64,000 bases of DNA. Origin: Cyanomargarita calcarea GSE-NOS-MK-12-04C. GTDB lineage: Bacteria; Cyanobacteriota; Cyanobacteriia; Cyanobacteriales; Nostocaceae. Location of the stretch: NCBI GenBank assembly GCA_019359595.1, contig JAHHGZ010000031.1, positions 1-64,000 on the forward strand, read 5' to 3'. The translations under genes and the position numbers were made by a program. Under the pieces are notes generated by a model that was not told the DNA's origin, made no database searches, and saw nothing but the letters and a program-made list of their open reading frames with translations. Shown here piece by piece: positions 38,539 to 47,495 of the stretch; position 1 is the stretch's first letter; every line of letters starts with the position of its first letter.

Positions 38539-40050
38539 ATGAATGATAAAAATCGCTCTCAATGGGACTTTGGTCGGTTTATCCAAACCCTAACTTACTT
38601 TGAAGTGTTCCCATTCCTGAATTGGGTGCAAGAGTTATTTCAAGGTCGTCCCAAAGAAAATAATATACCTGATGGAGCAAAACAAGTGGGCGTAATACTG
38701 GTAGCGGGTGCGACTGGTGGTGTCGGTAAACGAGTAGTGCGACGGCTGATCGAACGGGGTTATAAAGTGCGATCGCTAGTCCGAGATATTGACAGAGCCA
38801 GGTCAATTCTTGGTAATGATGTTGACTTAGTTGCTGCGGATATCACGAAACCAGAAACTTTGACTCCCTTGGTGATGGCGAATATCCAAGCAGTAATTTG
38901 TTGCACTACAGTGCGCGTTCAGCCAGTTGAGGGAGATACTCTAGACCGCGCCAAATACAATCAAGGTATCAAGTTTTATATGCCGGAAATTGTTGGCGAC
39001 ACCCCGGAAAATGTCGAATACCAGGGTGTAAAAAATTTGGTAGAAGCGGCAACAAAATATTTGCAAAAATCAGATGAAAAAGTCATATTTGATTTCATAA
39101 ATCCATCAGACGACTTAAAAAATATCTGGGGTGCATTAGATGATGTCGTCATGGGTGGCGTAAGTGCAAGTAATATGCAATTTATTCCAGAAACAGCTTT
39201 ATTTGCTGGGAATGTTTCTATCGCAAATTCCGGGGGGTTTGCTTCAGTTAGAACTAGAAATTTCGAGATGCCAATCAATTTATCTGGTTTTGAAGGTATA
39301 AAATTGCGTGTTAAAGGCGACGGCAAGCGTTATAAATTATTCCTGCGGACAGAAGCGGTATGGGATGGTATTGGTTATAGTTACTCTTTTGACACGGAAG
39401 CAAATACTTGGATTAATGTCCGCATTCCTTTCGCCGATTTAGTTCCCGTATTTCGTGCCAAAAGTGTCAAAGATTGTCCTCCAATTGACGCTAGCAAAAT
39501 TCGCTCATTTCAATTGATGTTGAGCAAATTTGAATATGACGGTGCATTGAATCCTAAGTTTTCACCAGGTGGTTTTGCTCTCCAAGTGGAATCAATTAAA
39601 GCTTATGGAGCTAATTCAACACCATTACCACAATTTGTTCTCGTTAGTTCAGCCGGTGTGACTCGTCCCGGACGTCCTGGAATTAATTTAGATGAAGAAC
39701 CGCCGGCAGTAAGATTAAATGACCAATTGGGCGGGATTTTAACGTGGAAGTTGAAGGGAGAAGATAGTTTAAGAGCAAGTGGAATTCTTTATACAATTAT
39801 TCGACCTTGTGCATTAACAGAGGAAGCTGGAGGGAAAGAGTTAATATTCGAGCAAGGTGACAATATCAGGGGCAAAATCAGCCGTGAGGATGTAGCGGAA
39901 CTTTGTGTAGAAGCGCTAAAACAATCAAATGCTTGTAATGTGACTTTAGAGGTAAAACAGGCAGAAAATAACACTAATTCTATCGATTGGCAGAGTTTGT
40001 TTTCCAGCCTTGATTGTGACAAATCTGTTATCCAGTTGCCCTCACCCTAG
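38539..40050 (+). CDS. NAD(P)-binding SDR/NmrA protein with inserted CIA30 domain
   Basis: This 503-residue protein starts with a helical segment, then a Rossmann domain with GATGGVGKRVVRRL (about 55-70). A CIA30 domain (about 180-355: FDFINPSDDLKNIWGALDDVVMGGVS...) interrupts the Rossmann part, which resumes with FVLVSSAGVTRPGRP. The same arrangement is known in plant HCF173, which supports psbA translation. By analogy this may be a photosystem assembly factor, but that is inference. Confidence 0.85.
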   Translation: MNDKNRSQWDFGRFIQTLTYFEVFPFLNWVQELFQGRPKENNIPDGAKQVGVILVAGATGGVGKRVVRRLIERGYKVRSLVRDIDRARSILGNDVDLVAADITKPETLTPLVMANIQAVICCTTVRVQPVEGDTLDRAKYNQGIKFYMPEIVGDTPENVEYQGVKNLVEAATKYLQKSDEKVIFDFINPSDDLKNIWGALDDVVMGGVSASNMQFIPETALFAGNVSIANSGGFASVRTRNFEMPINLSGFEGIKLRVKGDGKRYKLFLRTEAVWDGIGYSYSFDTEANTWINVRIPFADLVPVFRAKSVKDCPPIDASKIRSFQLMLSKFEYDGALNPKFSPGGFALQVESIKAYGANSTPLPQFVLVSSAGVTRPGRPGINLDEEPPAVRLNDQLGGILTWKLKGEDSLRASGILYTIIRPCALTEEAGGKELIFEQGDNIRGKISREDVAELCVEALKQSNACNVTLEVKQAENNTNSIDWQSLFSSLDCDKSVIQLPSP

Positions 40051-40072
40051 CCCTCTCCCAGAGGGAGAGGGA
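40045..40072. terminator. Palindromic hairpin after the SDR-CIA30 gene
   Basis: CCCTCTCCC and GGGAGAGGG pair perfectly around AGA. The hairpin overlaps or follows the stop codon but has no T-run. It is also a common dispersed palindrome in Nostoc-type genomes. Confidence 0.4.
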
Positions 40073-40196
40073 ATTCAATATTAGATTTACTCCCCTCCCC
40101 CACTGGGTTCGGAGGTTGAGGATATATATTTTTCGTTTAATGATGTCTACTTAACTTAAAAATTTCAAAATTATAATTCTTTAGCATAACAAAGCC

Positions 40197-40547
40197 ATGA
40201 AAAAAATTAGGCTGCTGGGGTTAGCTCTGCTTTTAGTTATCATTATTTGGGGTGGGTTATTTTCAAATACTGCATCATCACAGCAAATAGACTCTCGTCT
40301 CAATAATTTGGAAGCGCACTTTAATCGCTTGGAGTTACAATTAAATCAAATACAGTCTCAGCTAAATCAAAACCGTTCACCGTCTTCTAGAACAACCGTT
40401 ACCCTGCCACAGCCAAGCCGTTCGAGACGCAATTTATCATCTCAACAGCGGGAGCAAATGTTTGATAGATTGGCGACTTTGTTAGTTGAATTGAAGCAAC
40501 AAGTTAACCAAATAGATAAGCGAGTTTCTAAATTAGAGTCACGTTGA
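40197..40547 (+). CDS. Small exported or anchored coiled-coil protein
   Basis: This 116-residue protein has an N-terminal hydrophobic signal or anchor (LLGLALLLVIIIWGGLF), then heptad-type segments SRLNNLEAHFNRLELQLNQIQSQ and LLVELKQQVNQIDKRVSKLE. It has no recognised domain. Its stop codon is followed after about 25 bp by the GFA-family gene, with which it may be co-transcribed. Confidence 0.65.
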   Translation: MKKIRLLGLALLLVIIIWGGLFSNTASSQQIDSRLNNLEAHFNRLELQLNQIQSQLNQNRSPSSRTTVTLPQPSRSRRNLSSQQREQMFDRLATLLVELKQQVNQIDKRVSKLESR

Positions 40548-40573
40548 ATAAGGATATCTCAAGAAAAAATAAT

Positions 40574-40969
40574 ATGACAACAAATATAAATCAACCCGTA
40601 AGTTATGAAGGTGGATGTCACTGTGGTGCAGTGCGTTTTCGGGTAGAAGTTGAGAAGCACAAAGTTGATGATTGTAATTGTTCTATTTGCAGTAAGAAGG
40701 GCTTTTTACATTTAATTGTTACGCAAGATAAATTTACTTTACTTCAAGGCGAAGATGTGTTGAAAACCTATAGCTTTAATACTGGAGTTGCTCAACATAA
40801 ATTTTGCAGTAATTGCGGAATTCATTCTTTTTATATTCCCAGAAGTCATCCCGACTGCATTGATGTTAACGTCCGCTGTCTAGATGGTGATGCAATCTCA
40901 AATTTTGAAATTGTGCCTTTTGATGGGGCTAATTGGGAACAGAATATTCACAAGTTGCGGGAAGAATGA
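40574..40969 (+). CDS. GFA-family zinc protein
   Basis: This 131-residue protein has the zinc sites CHCGAVRF, CNCSICSKKG and FCSNCGIHSFY of the GFA (glutathione-dependent formaldehyde-activating enzyme-like, CENP-V) family. The start at ATG 40574 (MTTNINQ) is preferred to TTG 40544, which would overlap the previous gene. The enzymatic role of most members is unknown. Confidence 0.88.
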   Translation: MTTNINQPVSYEGGCHCGAVRFRVEVEKHKVDDCNCSICSKKGFLHLIVTQDKFTLLQGEDVLKTYSFNTGVAQHKFCSNCGIHSFYIPRSHPDCIDVNVRCLDGDAISNFEIVPFDGANWEQNIHKLREE

Positions 40970-40981
40970 ATTGGAATGAAT

Positions 40982-41036
40982 GAAGGAAGAAGGAAGAAGG
41001 AAGAAGGAAGAAGGAAGAAGGAAGAAGGAAGAAGGA
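40982..41036. repeat. Heptanucleotide tandem repeat (GGAAGAA)
   Basis: AGGAAGA repeats about eight times in a row. It is an STRR-type sequence of filamentous cyanobacteria, located just after the GFA gene. Confidence 0.9.
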
Positions 41037-41075
41037 GGTTTTTAGATGGGAGTTCAGAACTCAACTAAAAACGGG

Positions 41076-41145
41076 CGACCATAAGAACGGTCGGGGTCTT
41101 AAAAAGAACAGCGAGGATAAACCCAGTTTATTATATAAGCTGGGT
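41076..41145. repeat. Two adjacent hairpins in the convergent GFA/DUF3386 spacer
   Basis: CGACC/GGTCG (41076-41093) and ACCCAG/CTGGGT with inner TTAT/ATAA (41121-41145) can form hairpins. Their position between convergent genes suggests mRNA 3' structures. No strong T-run is present. Confidence 0.35.
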
Positions 41146-41268
41146 CTGCGTACAAATTTATCCGCGTACCCTCGAAGAAGCCGTACCGATAGAAGGCTTA
41201 CAGCGCCTACCACGTCCATATCTGCGGTTTTTAAACTCTTACCCCTACCTAATCCAAACGGGAACCGT

Positions 41269-41916
41269 TTATGCTTCTAACAATTGAATGTTAGAAAAAA
41301 TAAATTCACTAACAGATGTTTGTCCTTCTGTTTGCGTGGTAATCACCCGACGATTGAGAATAAAATAGTTGCCTACTTTTTCATACTCATCTTCAAATAC
41401 GCTCGTTCCACCCTTTTGTTCGCCTGTTTTCGGGTCATGATATACCGAATCATAACGATGGGACAAGTAGCCTTCGCCTGTTTCGTGACTGCTGAAGGTA
41501 TCGATTGTCACAACAACGCCGTGAATATGGCGGTGAACGTGGCAGACTTCATTATTGCGAAGTTTATAGCGATCGCCTTCAGATTTACCACCCATTAAAA
41601 GTTCGATAGCGCCCGTTTCGTCAGTAGCACCATATCTAAAGGTATTTGCACCGTGGGTGTCTTCAAAGCTCCGACGGACGCGGTGAACGGCTATTTCCCA
41701 TACCTGACCGCCAATCGCTGTTTTAGCTTCTTCGTCTGCAACATCAAACACTTCCCACTTCATTTTAGCGTCGATGCTAATTTTGCCTGTAAATACCTTT
41801 TCATCATACTTGTAGGTGATATCAGCCGTGTAACCGGGAAAATTTTTATCCCAGGTGTAGCGGTTTTCGTAAGCAGCCCGAAAAAGTTCTTGGGCGGAAA
41901 TCTGTGTAACTGTCAT
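41269..41916 (-). CDS. DUF3386 family protein
   Basis: This 215-residue protein starts at ATG with AGGAG eight bases upstream. The sequence (SAQELFRAAYENRYTWDKNFPGY, EVCHVHRHIHGVVVTIDTFS) matches DUF3386, a family found in cyanobacteria and plant plastids with unknown function. It is divergent from the GAF-LuxR regulator, with 109 bp between. Confidence 0.88.
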   Translation of the reverse strand: MTVTQISAQELFRAAYENRYTWDKNFPGYTADITYKYDEKVFTGKISIDAKMKWEVFDVADEEAKTAIGGQVWEIAVHRVRRSFEDTHGANTFRYGATDETGAIELLMGGKSEGDRYKLRNNEVCHVHRHIHGVVVTIDTFSSHETGEGYLSHRYDSVYHDPKTGEQKGGTSVFEDEYEKVGNYFILNRRVITTQTEGQTSVSEFIFSNIQLLEA

Positions 41917-42025
41917 CGGCTTCTCCTATAATCTAAACGCTGTATTAGGTTTTTACTTTCGCTGGTATTAGCTAGCATAGAGGTAATTATCAAGCCCCGC
42001 ATAGACCCCAACTGGGTACACTTTA

Positions 42026-42697
42026 ATGGCTAATTCCCTTCAAGCTCTATTTGATGCGATCGCTAACGCCAACAACGAGCAAGAACTACGACTAGCTGTG
42101 ACCGATACAGTTGGGCTTCATTTTGGCGTGCAACATTGTGCTATCCATATATTCGATGAACAATGCCCAGAAGGAGAAAACGATAATCAATCCATTCCTG
42201 ATGTTTGCATAGAACGCAACCCCGTTTGGCATTATTTATTGGAACGTCATGCACCAGTACATGAGGAATTAGTCTTACCATCCGGTGGTTGGAAGCAGTT
42301 TTGCTCCCGCAGCGACCACGAACACGTGATGACTGGACCAATTGTAGAAGGTGGTAAAATAATCGGAACGGTAAATTTTACCCGCGCTCAAGGTGCAGAT
42401 GCCTTTGATGCCAACGATTTGGCTGATTTGAGTGCTTTGTGCTTGCACTTATCAGCAAAACTGGCTAATTTGCGAGCGAAACCAAAAACTAGCGACTCAC
42501 CCTTTGCCAGTCGCTTGACACCCCGTGAGTTAGAAATCGCCGAGTTGGTGGGGCAGGGGTTAACTAATGGCGAAATTGGTGAAAAACTTTGGATTAGCCA
42601 AAATTCGGTGAAGCAAGCTTTGAAGCGGATGTTTCGGAAGTTGGAAGTTTCGGCACGAGCGGAAATGGTCGCGAAGTTGCAGGATGTGGTGGACTAG
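42026..42697 (+). CDS. GAF-LuxR transcriptional regulator
   Basis: This 223-residue protein has an N-terminal GAF-like domain (about 1-140) and a C-terminal LuxR helix-turn-helix (about 160-223: LTPRELEIAELVGQGLTNGEIGEKLWISQNSVKQALKRMFRKL). It is likely a ligand-responsive DNA-binding regulator, possibly controlling the divergent DUF3386 gene. No receiver domain is present. Confidence 0.88.
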   Translation: MANSLQALFDAIANANNEQELRLAVTDTVGLHFGVQHCAIHIFDEQCPEGENDNQSIPDVCIERNPVWHYLLERHAPVHEELVLPSGGWKQFCSRSDHEHVMTGPIVEGGKIIGTVNFTRAQGADAFDANDLADLSALCLHLSAKLANLRAKPKTSDSPFASRLTPRELEIAELVGQGLTNGEIGEKLWISQNSVKQALKRMFRKLEVSARAEMVAKLQDVVD

Positions 42698-43494
42698 TGC
42701 AACAAGGCAAAAGTAAAAAGTAAAAACTAGTAGTCCATGTCATTAATTTTGACAAGTCGTGAGGGTCAGATCCCCGACTTCTTAAAGGATACCGTTGGCG
42801 AATGGTAGGTCTAACCCCTCACCCAAGGATTTAATAGGGTTTAAGGGTGTCGATAGGATAGCGATACCTTACGGTAAGCTGCGCTAACGCATTCCTCAAA
42901 TCCTTATTTTTCGTCGCGTTAGGGGGTATTACCCCTTATTCGCTAATGGCATCCGTAAAAGTTGTCGGGGATCTTGAGCCATAGATTGGCACGTAGTGAT
43001 GCCTCGTCCTGCATCATCTTACGCAGTTTATTGGCATTAAAAAATACCAAGTATTGTTACTAGTTCACCAATGTCTTACCCGTAAGAGTTAATTTTTGGT
43101 CATTCAAAAGTCACAAAGGTATGTGTTTAAAAGGCTTTGGAAATATCTAAATTGTCAGCAATTTCAACTTGACTCAAATACTATAACAAATCTTCATATT
43201 GAGTATGTTTTTTAACTAGCCAAAACTCACGAACAATATGAAATGCGGTTTATAACTCCGCATCAGCAAAAATTTACTATACATTTATAATACTTGTAAT
43301 TTGAAAATATTGATATCAATAAATACATATCTATTCAGTAGTTTACCGAAATTTTGCACGAGGGAAAAGTTGCTGTAAACCTTGGCATTTAGGGATGACA
43401 TTTCTACCGAGAGAGAAATACTATACAAATATCGAAACCGAAGAAACACGCACATAAGGTTTCAGCACTGTAACTAAAAAAACAAAAATTAAAT
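42698..43494. other. Long intergenic region with a nested repeat
   Basis: The nested repeat occupies 42768-42974. The remaining roughly 520 bp up to the LEVG gene is AT-rich with no supported gene. It must contain the promoter of the PEP-CTERM protein. Confidence 0.45.
42768..42974. mobile_element. AGATCCCCGAC palindrome interrupted by a second inverted-repeat element
   Basis: The left arm AGATCCCCGACTTCTT (42768-42783) and right arm AAGTTGTCGGGGATCT (about 42959-42974) are those of the compact 22,852 palindrome, here about 175 bp apart. The inserted DNA has its own imperfect ends, GGATACCGTTGGCGAAT near 42787 and ATTCGCTAATGGCATCC near 42939, which pair at most positions. This is one repeat inserted into another. 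Confidence 0.7.
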
Positions 43495-44241
43495 ATGTCA
43501 AAACTATCTCAACTCGTAAAAGTACTCGTAGCATCGACTCTCGGTTTAAGTGTTCTTGCTAGTATGCCAGCGGCAAAAGCAGGTGTAAGTATCGTTCCAA
43601 CTACAGAAGGTGAAATTAAACTTCTAAATAACGGTGACTGTCTATCCCTCGCACCTTGTATTGATACAACATCACTCGGATATACAGTTACCAGCTTGTC
43701 TTACAATCAAAATAACAAAACCTATAGTCCTAGCCTGTTATTTTCTGATGACATTTCGACTGAAAATACTTGGGGCTTTGGTATTAAGTTTGATTTACCT
43801 GACGCTGGTACGAATCCACTCACTGGTATTAACACTTTCCGTCCTGTAATGATCAAGAACGGTAAACCAGATGAAAATGGTCAGTTAGAAGTTGGTCATT
43901 TCTTGTTTGATTTTATGGGTAAAACGATTAACGAAGTGACATTGGATTTCCATGATGTGGAAGTCTCTGGTTTTAGCGGTATTTTGAAAGTAAATGGAAA
44001 TCCTTTCAGCCAGCTACTTGGAGAAGGTCCTAACAACAGCGTCCAAACCTTGGTATTGAAAGATGTAAAATCCTTTGAAGTTCAACTTGGTAAAGTTGGC
44101 AGTCCTTTCCCCACTGGTGATGGTGTTGATTTGAATGTTGAGAAGGTTCCCGAACCCACAACCACTGCCAGCTTGGGTTTATTGGCTATGACAGGGATGT
44201 TTGGTTTGCGCAAACAAAAGAATGTTACCAAGATTTCTTAA
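43495..44241 (+). CDS. LEVG-family PEP-CTERM secreted protein
   Basis: This 248-residue protein has a signal peptide (1-29, ending PAAKAG), a beta-rich middle containing GQLEVGHFLFDFMGKT, and a C-terminal VPEPTTTASLGLLAMTGMFGLRKQ, a PEP-CTERM sorting signal for exosortase. It is secreted or attached to the cell envelope. The function is unknown. No exosortase gene is in the window. Confidence 0.88.
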   Translation: MSKLSQLVKVLVASTLGLSVLASMPAAKAGVSIVPTTEGEIKLLNNGDCLSLAPCIDTTSLGYTVTSLSYNQNNKTYSPSLLFSDDISTENTWGFGIKFDLPDAGTNPLTGINTFRPVMIKNGKPDENGQLEVGHFLFDFMGKTINEVTLDFHDVEVSGFSGILKVNGNPFSQLLGEGPNNSVQTLVLKDVKSFEVQLGKVGSPFPTGDGVDLNVEKVPEPTTTASLGLLAMTGMFGLRKQKNVTKIS

Positions 44242-44591
44242 CAGGCTTTATCAGTTATCAGTGGCATTCAATGCGTGAAAAATTACATCAATTCATCGGG
44301 ATGTTGCGCTTGTGTTGCAATTAGTAATCCTTGAGCCAACATCCTCGCTGAAGATTGTTAGGTGATTGAATTCGGTTAAAAGGATGCATCAACCGATACC
44401 AGCAATAATGGTCAATTGTTTATCTTTTACCTATGAGGAACTGCTCCCGTCAGTTTTGCAATTCCTCATTAAGACTAAACTTTAGCAACTATTTGAAATT
44501 TTGCTTCAATTACCATATCAATGAAAGTTACTAACAAAAATAAAGTTTATTCAGCTTCGCAAACATATCTAAAGAATCTGAACAAAAAAAA
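44242..44591. other. Intergenic region with one inverted repeat
   Basis: ATGAGGAA (44433-44440) and TTCCTCAT (44462-44469) form an 8-bp stem with a 21-base loop. No T-run follows. No gene is supported in these 350 bp. Confidence 0.4.
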
Positions 44592-44852
44592 GTGGTATAT
44601 AGGACAGGTATAACTTTCTTGACTCCAGTAAATACTTTTTTCATAAGTAGTTCTTTACTTGTTCTAGTTGCTTCCAGCGTAGGAATGTTCTCTTCTTTTG
44701 CTTTATCATCATCTTGGTCTACAACTAAAGACCAAGATAACTTTTATCCAACATCACTTCCTTGGATACAAGATAAATCAGACTGTGAATATCGTGGAAG
44801 AACTTGGGAAGATGCTAAATGCTGGGATAAAGAACATAGTCCAACGTTTTAA
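44592..44852 (+). CDS. Small secreted Cys-containing protein
   Basis: This 86-residue protein starts with GTG. A hydrophobic signal (ISSSLLVLVASSVGMFSSFALSSS) precedes a mature part ending SDCEYRGRTWEDAKCWDKEHSPTF with two Cys. The CxxxGRTWxxxxCWDxxHSPxF pattern looks conserved rather than random. The start is uncertain and the function unknown. Confidence 0.5.
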   Translation: MVYRTGITFLTPVNTFFISSSLLVLVASSVGMFSSFALSSSWSTTKDQDNFYPTSLPWIQDKSDCEYRGRTWEDAKCWDKEHSPTF

Positions 44853-45011
44853 AATACAGCCAAGAAACTGCGACCCGATGCTGTGTAGGTAGTTGACTAG
44901 AATCGCTTATTGAACACCCACAAGCGCTTAAACTGCGAGTTCTCCACTATGATATTCCATTGCTGTTATATTCCTGGCATTCCAACAAATCTAGGAAGTT
45001 GCTTAACAGGG

Positions 45012-45767
45012 CTACGGAGCCTTATTGTCTTTGGTGAAAGCTGCGCTGAACATTGCTACTATTTCCGACCAAGCAGAGGTAGTAGCAGCCGAATCATAAC
45101 GATAACCGTCATCACGCATGAAGGTATGTTCTGCTTCATACAAGAAAACCTTGTGAGGTATGCCAGCATTTACAATCGCTCTAATTAAAGTTTCGCGATC
45201 GCTTTCCGGTATATGAGGGTCAAGAGTACCGAACACAAATAGCACTTCACTTTTGATTTCACTCACTCGTTGGATTGTATCAGCGACACCCTTACCCAGC
45301 TTGCCACTGGGAATGCCAGTAGGGTAACAGCAAACTGTTGCCTTAATTTCGCTTTCAAAGGCTGCCCGGAAAGCTAAGTGCCCACCAATACAAAAGCCGA
45401 GGCTGCCTATTTGACCTGGAGAAACCGAACTCTCTGCTTTCATCCATTCAATTAGAGCTTGGCAATCGCGATCGTAATCAGCTACTGAGGTTCGACGGGC
45501 ATTGTCATTTCCGCGCATTCGACCGAGGTCGTCTGGCTCAATAACTAAACCAACAGGCTCAGTCCGATGAAAAATTTCTGGGGCTGCTACTACATAGCCA
45601 TATCCTGCTAAATAGTTAGCTAAACGAATCATTGCCCCACCTAACTGATAAATATCACTGTAAAAGAGAATACCAGGATAAAGTCCGGGGGAAGAGGGGG
45701 CTGCGACATAAACACGCATCAAACTGTCATCTACTCTCAACTCGACATTCCGTTTGGTGATTTTCAC
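45012..45767 (-). CDS. Dienelactone hydrolase-family protein
   Basis: This 251-residue alpha/beta hydrolase has nucleophile Cys126 in GFCIGG, Asp183 in GTLDPHIP and His214 in AEHTFMRD, the complete Cys-Asp-His triad of dienelactone hydrolases. It starts at GTG. The physiological substrate is unknown. Confidence 0.9.
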   Translation of the reverse strand: MKITKRNVELRVDDSLMRVYVAAPSSPGLYPGILFYSDIYQLGGAMIRLANYLAGYGYVVAAPEIFHRTEPVGLVIEPDDLGRMRGNDNARRTSVADYDRDCQALIEWMKAESSVSPGQIGSLGFCIGGHLAFRAAFESEIKATVCCYPTGIPSGKLGKGVADTIQRVSEIKSEVLFVFGTLDPHIPESDRETLIRAIVNAGIPHKVFLYEAEHTFMRDDGYRYDSAATTSAWSEIVAMFSAAFTKDNKAP

Positions 45768-46145
45768 TTTTGGTTTCCCTACGAGTTATATCGGGATTCG
45801 ATTCTAATATTAGCGAAACTCAAGATTCTGATGGACTATATTTTTTGAGCAATGTAAAAAGCACAGAGTTATTTGCCCTTGATTAGTACGATAGAAGTTT
45901 TTTTAATTGAAAAATAAAAAATACTTATGACAAAATAACCACTTAATGTAACGGTTTTATCTTGGAAATTGTGATTCGATTTTGGTAAATTAACTAAGTT
46001 GAACCCAAAAGCCTTGATTTTAAAGCTCAAGGCTTGTTTTTCTGTGTTTCAGTCCCTAAGAAAAAGTGAAGTTCGAGTTGTTGGGTGATTTCACTTAACC
46101 CAAGAAAACACAATCGGCAGTTCTTCAGTTGCTAAAAAATCGAAC
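45768..46145. other. rlpA leader region
   Basis: Besides the terminator at 46009-46041, AAGTGAA (46064-46070) can pair with TTCACTT (46090-46096), and TTGGGT (46081-46086) with ACCCAA (46098-46103). The two stems interleave, so they are alternatives or a pseudoknot. No gene is supported. Confidence 0.4.
46009..46041 (+). terminator. Intrinsic terminator upstream of rlpA
   Basis: AAGCCTTGA (46009-46017) and TCAAGGCTT (46027-46035) form a perfect 9-bp stem followed by GTTTTT. No plus-strand gene ends here. It may end a small RNA or attenuate rlpA transcription. Confidence 0.7.
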
Positions 46146-47114
46146 ATGAATCAAAAAAAATTGTGGTCTGTTGTCGCTCTGTCAACAACTGTTGTGGGAA
46201 TACCGTCAGTTGGTCGTGCTGCAACGACCGACGGAAATTCTCCCACTCAACCACCCACGCCGAATGGTGATGCGGTGAATGTAGAAAAGTCTCCATCAAC
46301 CACGGCAAAACTTGGCTCTCGTACTGTTGAAGTTACTCAAGTTCATACTCATAACTTAGCAGGTCGTCAGGCAACAACCCTGTATGTCCGCAATATTCCC
46401 TTTCTCACCTTTGTGAGCGAACAGGGAACTGAGAAAGCTAATGCGATCGCGGCTAAAATTAATCAGTTAATCTCAGACAAAGTTGACGGCAGTCAAATTA
46501 CAGTCAGTCAGAAAGTCGGACGTTACGTCATTCGAGTCAATGGCGAAGAATTGGTAGAAATTGATGGCAACACACGTCTACCAGACACAACTAATAACCT
46601 TTCACAAGATGCACTCCAAGCTACCAATCGTCTGCGGAGGCTAATCAGCGGCACTAGACCCTTAAGTGAGGTCGTTAATATCCCCGGACAGCAGGAAGTA
46701 CCGAAGCAAGTACAACAAACTGTAAAGCCAGCAGAACAAACTGTTAAAAAGCCACAACAAACTGTTAAAAAGCCGGAGCAAGCAACTAAAAAGTCAGAAC
46801 AAAATACTGCTAAGAAAGTACGAAGCTCTGGTAAGGGTATGGCTTCTTTTTACGGCTATGGAGATAGTAGCCGTACTTCTACTGGTGAAAGGTTTAATCC
46901 TGAAGGACTCACCGCAGCACATCGCACTTTACCTTTTGGTACAAAAGTTCGTGTAACTAACACTGGGAATGGTCGTTCTGTAGTAGTGCGAATTAATGAC
47001 CGGGGTCCATTTATTCGGGGTCGAGTAATTGACGTTTCTTTGGGTGCTGCAAAGCGACTGGGAATGATTAGCAGTGGTGTTGCGTCAGTGCAAATCGAAG
47101 TTTTGGAAAATTAA
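46146..47114 (+). CDS. rlpA: RlpA-family septal ring lytic transglycosylase-like protein
   Basis: This 322-residue protein has a signal peptide (1-25), an unknown beta-rich domain (about 55-160), a Lys/Gln/Pro/Thr linker with repeated VKKPQQT-type units (about 185-225), and a double-psi beta-barrel at about 232-322 (GMASFYGYG...[28 protein letters not shown]). RlpA acts on denuded peptidoglycan at the septum in other bacteria; the Asp in NDRGPF is present. The role in this organism is inferred. Confidence 0.88.
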   Translation: MNQKKLWSVVALSTTVVGIPSVGRAATTDGNSPTQPPTPNGDAVNVEKSPSTTAKLGSRTVEVTQVHTHNLAGRQATTLYVRNIPFLTFVSEQGTEKANAIAAKINQLISDKVDGSQITVSQKVGRYVIRVNGEELVEIDGNTRLPDTTNNLSQDALQATNRLRRLISGTRPLSEVVNIPGQQEVPKQVQQTVKPAEQTVKKPQQTVKKPEQATKKSEQNTAKKVRSSGKGMASFYGYGDSSRTSTGERFNPEGLTAAHRTLPFGTKVRVTNTGNGRSVVVRINDRGPFIRGRVIDVSLGAAKRLGMISSGVASVQIEVLEN

Positions 47115-47495
47115 CAATATTTTGTGCGTTGGGTTAGCAACGAAACGTAGCTTGTGAACCCAACTACAGCCATCGTGACATACTGCTACATCAACCGCAA
47201 GGGGTGTGATGTAGGCGAATCGCAGTCCTGTTAAGGATATACGAAATTTCGTCCGTGCTACTTTTTTAATCCCATAGGGCGCGTTTTATACTCAATAAAT
47301 GCTCAACACTTAATTGGGTTGAGCATACAATTATTTTGACAAAAACTCAACTGCCCCTCTCCTATAAGAAGCTACCGTGTACACACAATTTGAAAAAACC
47401 TTAATTTGTCCCTGAAAGCCCCTCACCCTGGAAGGGTGAGGGCGATAGGATTTGTGTGTACACCGTAGCCTGTAAGAAGAGGGGGAATGGGGGAG
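47115..47495. other. Convergent spacer carrying a miniature inverted-repeat element
   Basis: Apart from the element at 47371-47469 no gene or site is recognised between rlpA and the Ycf45/R3H gene, which are convergent. Confidence 0.45.
47371..47469. mobile_element. Miniature element with GTGTACACAC ends
   Basis: GCTACCGTGTACACACAA at the left end and the reverse complement of TTGTGTGTACACCGTAGC at the right end match except for one base, over a 99-bp element. A central hairpin CCCTCACCCT/AGGGTGAGGG sits inside. It has the size and structure of a MITE without a coding capacity. Confidence 0.7.
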
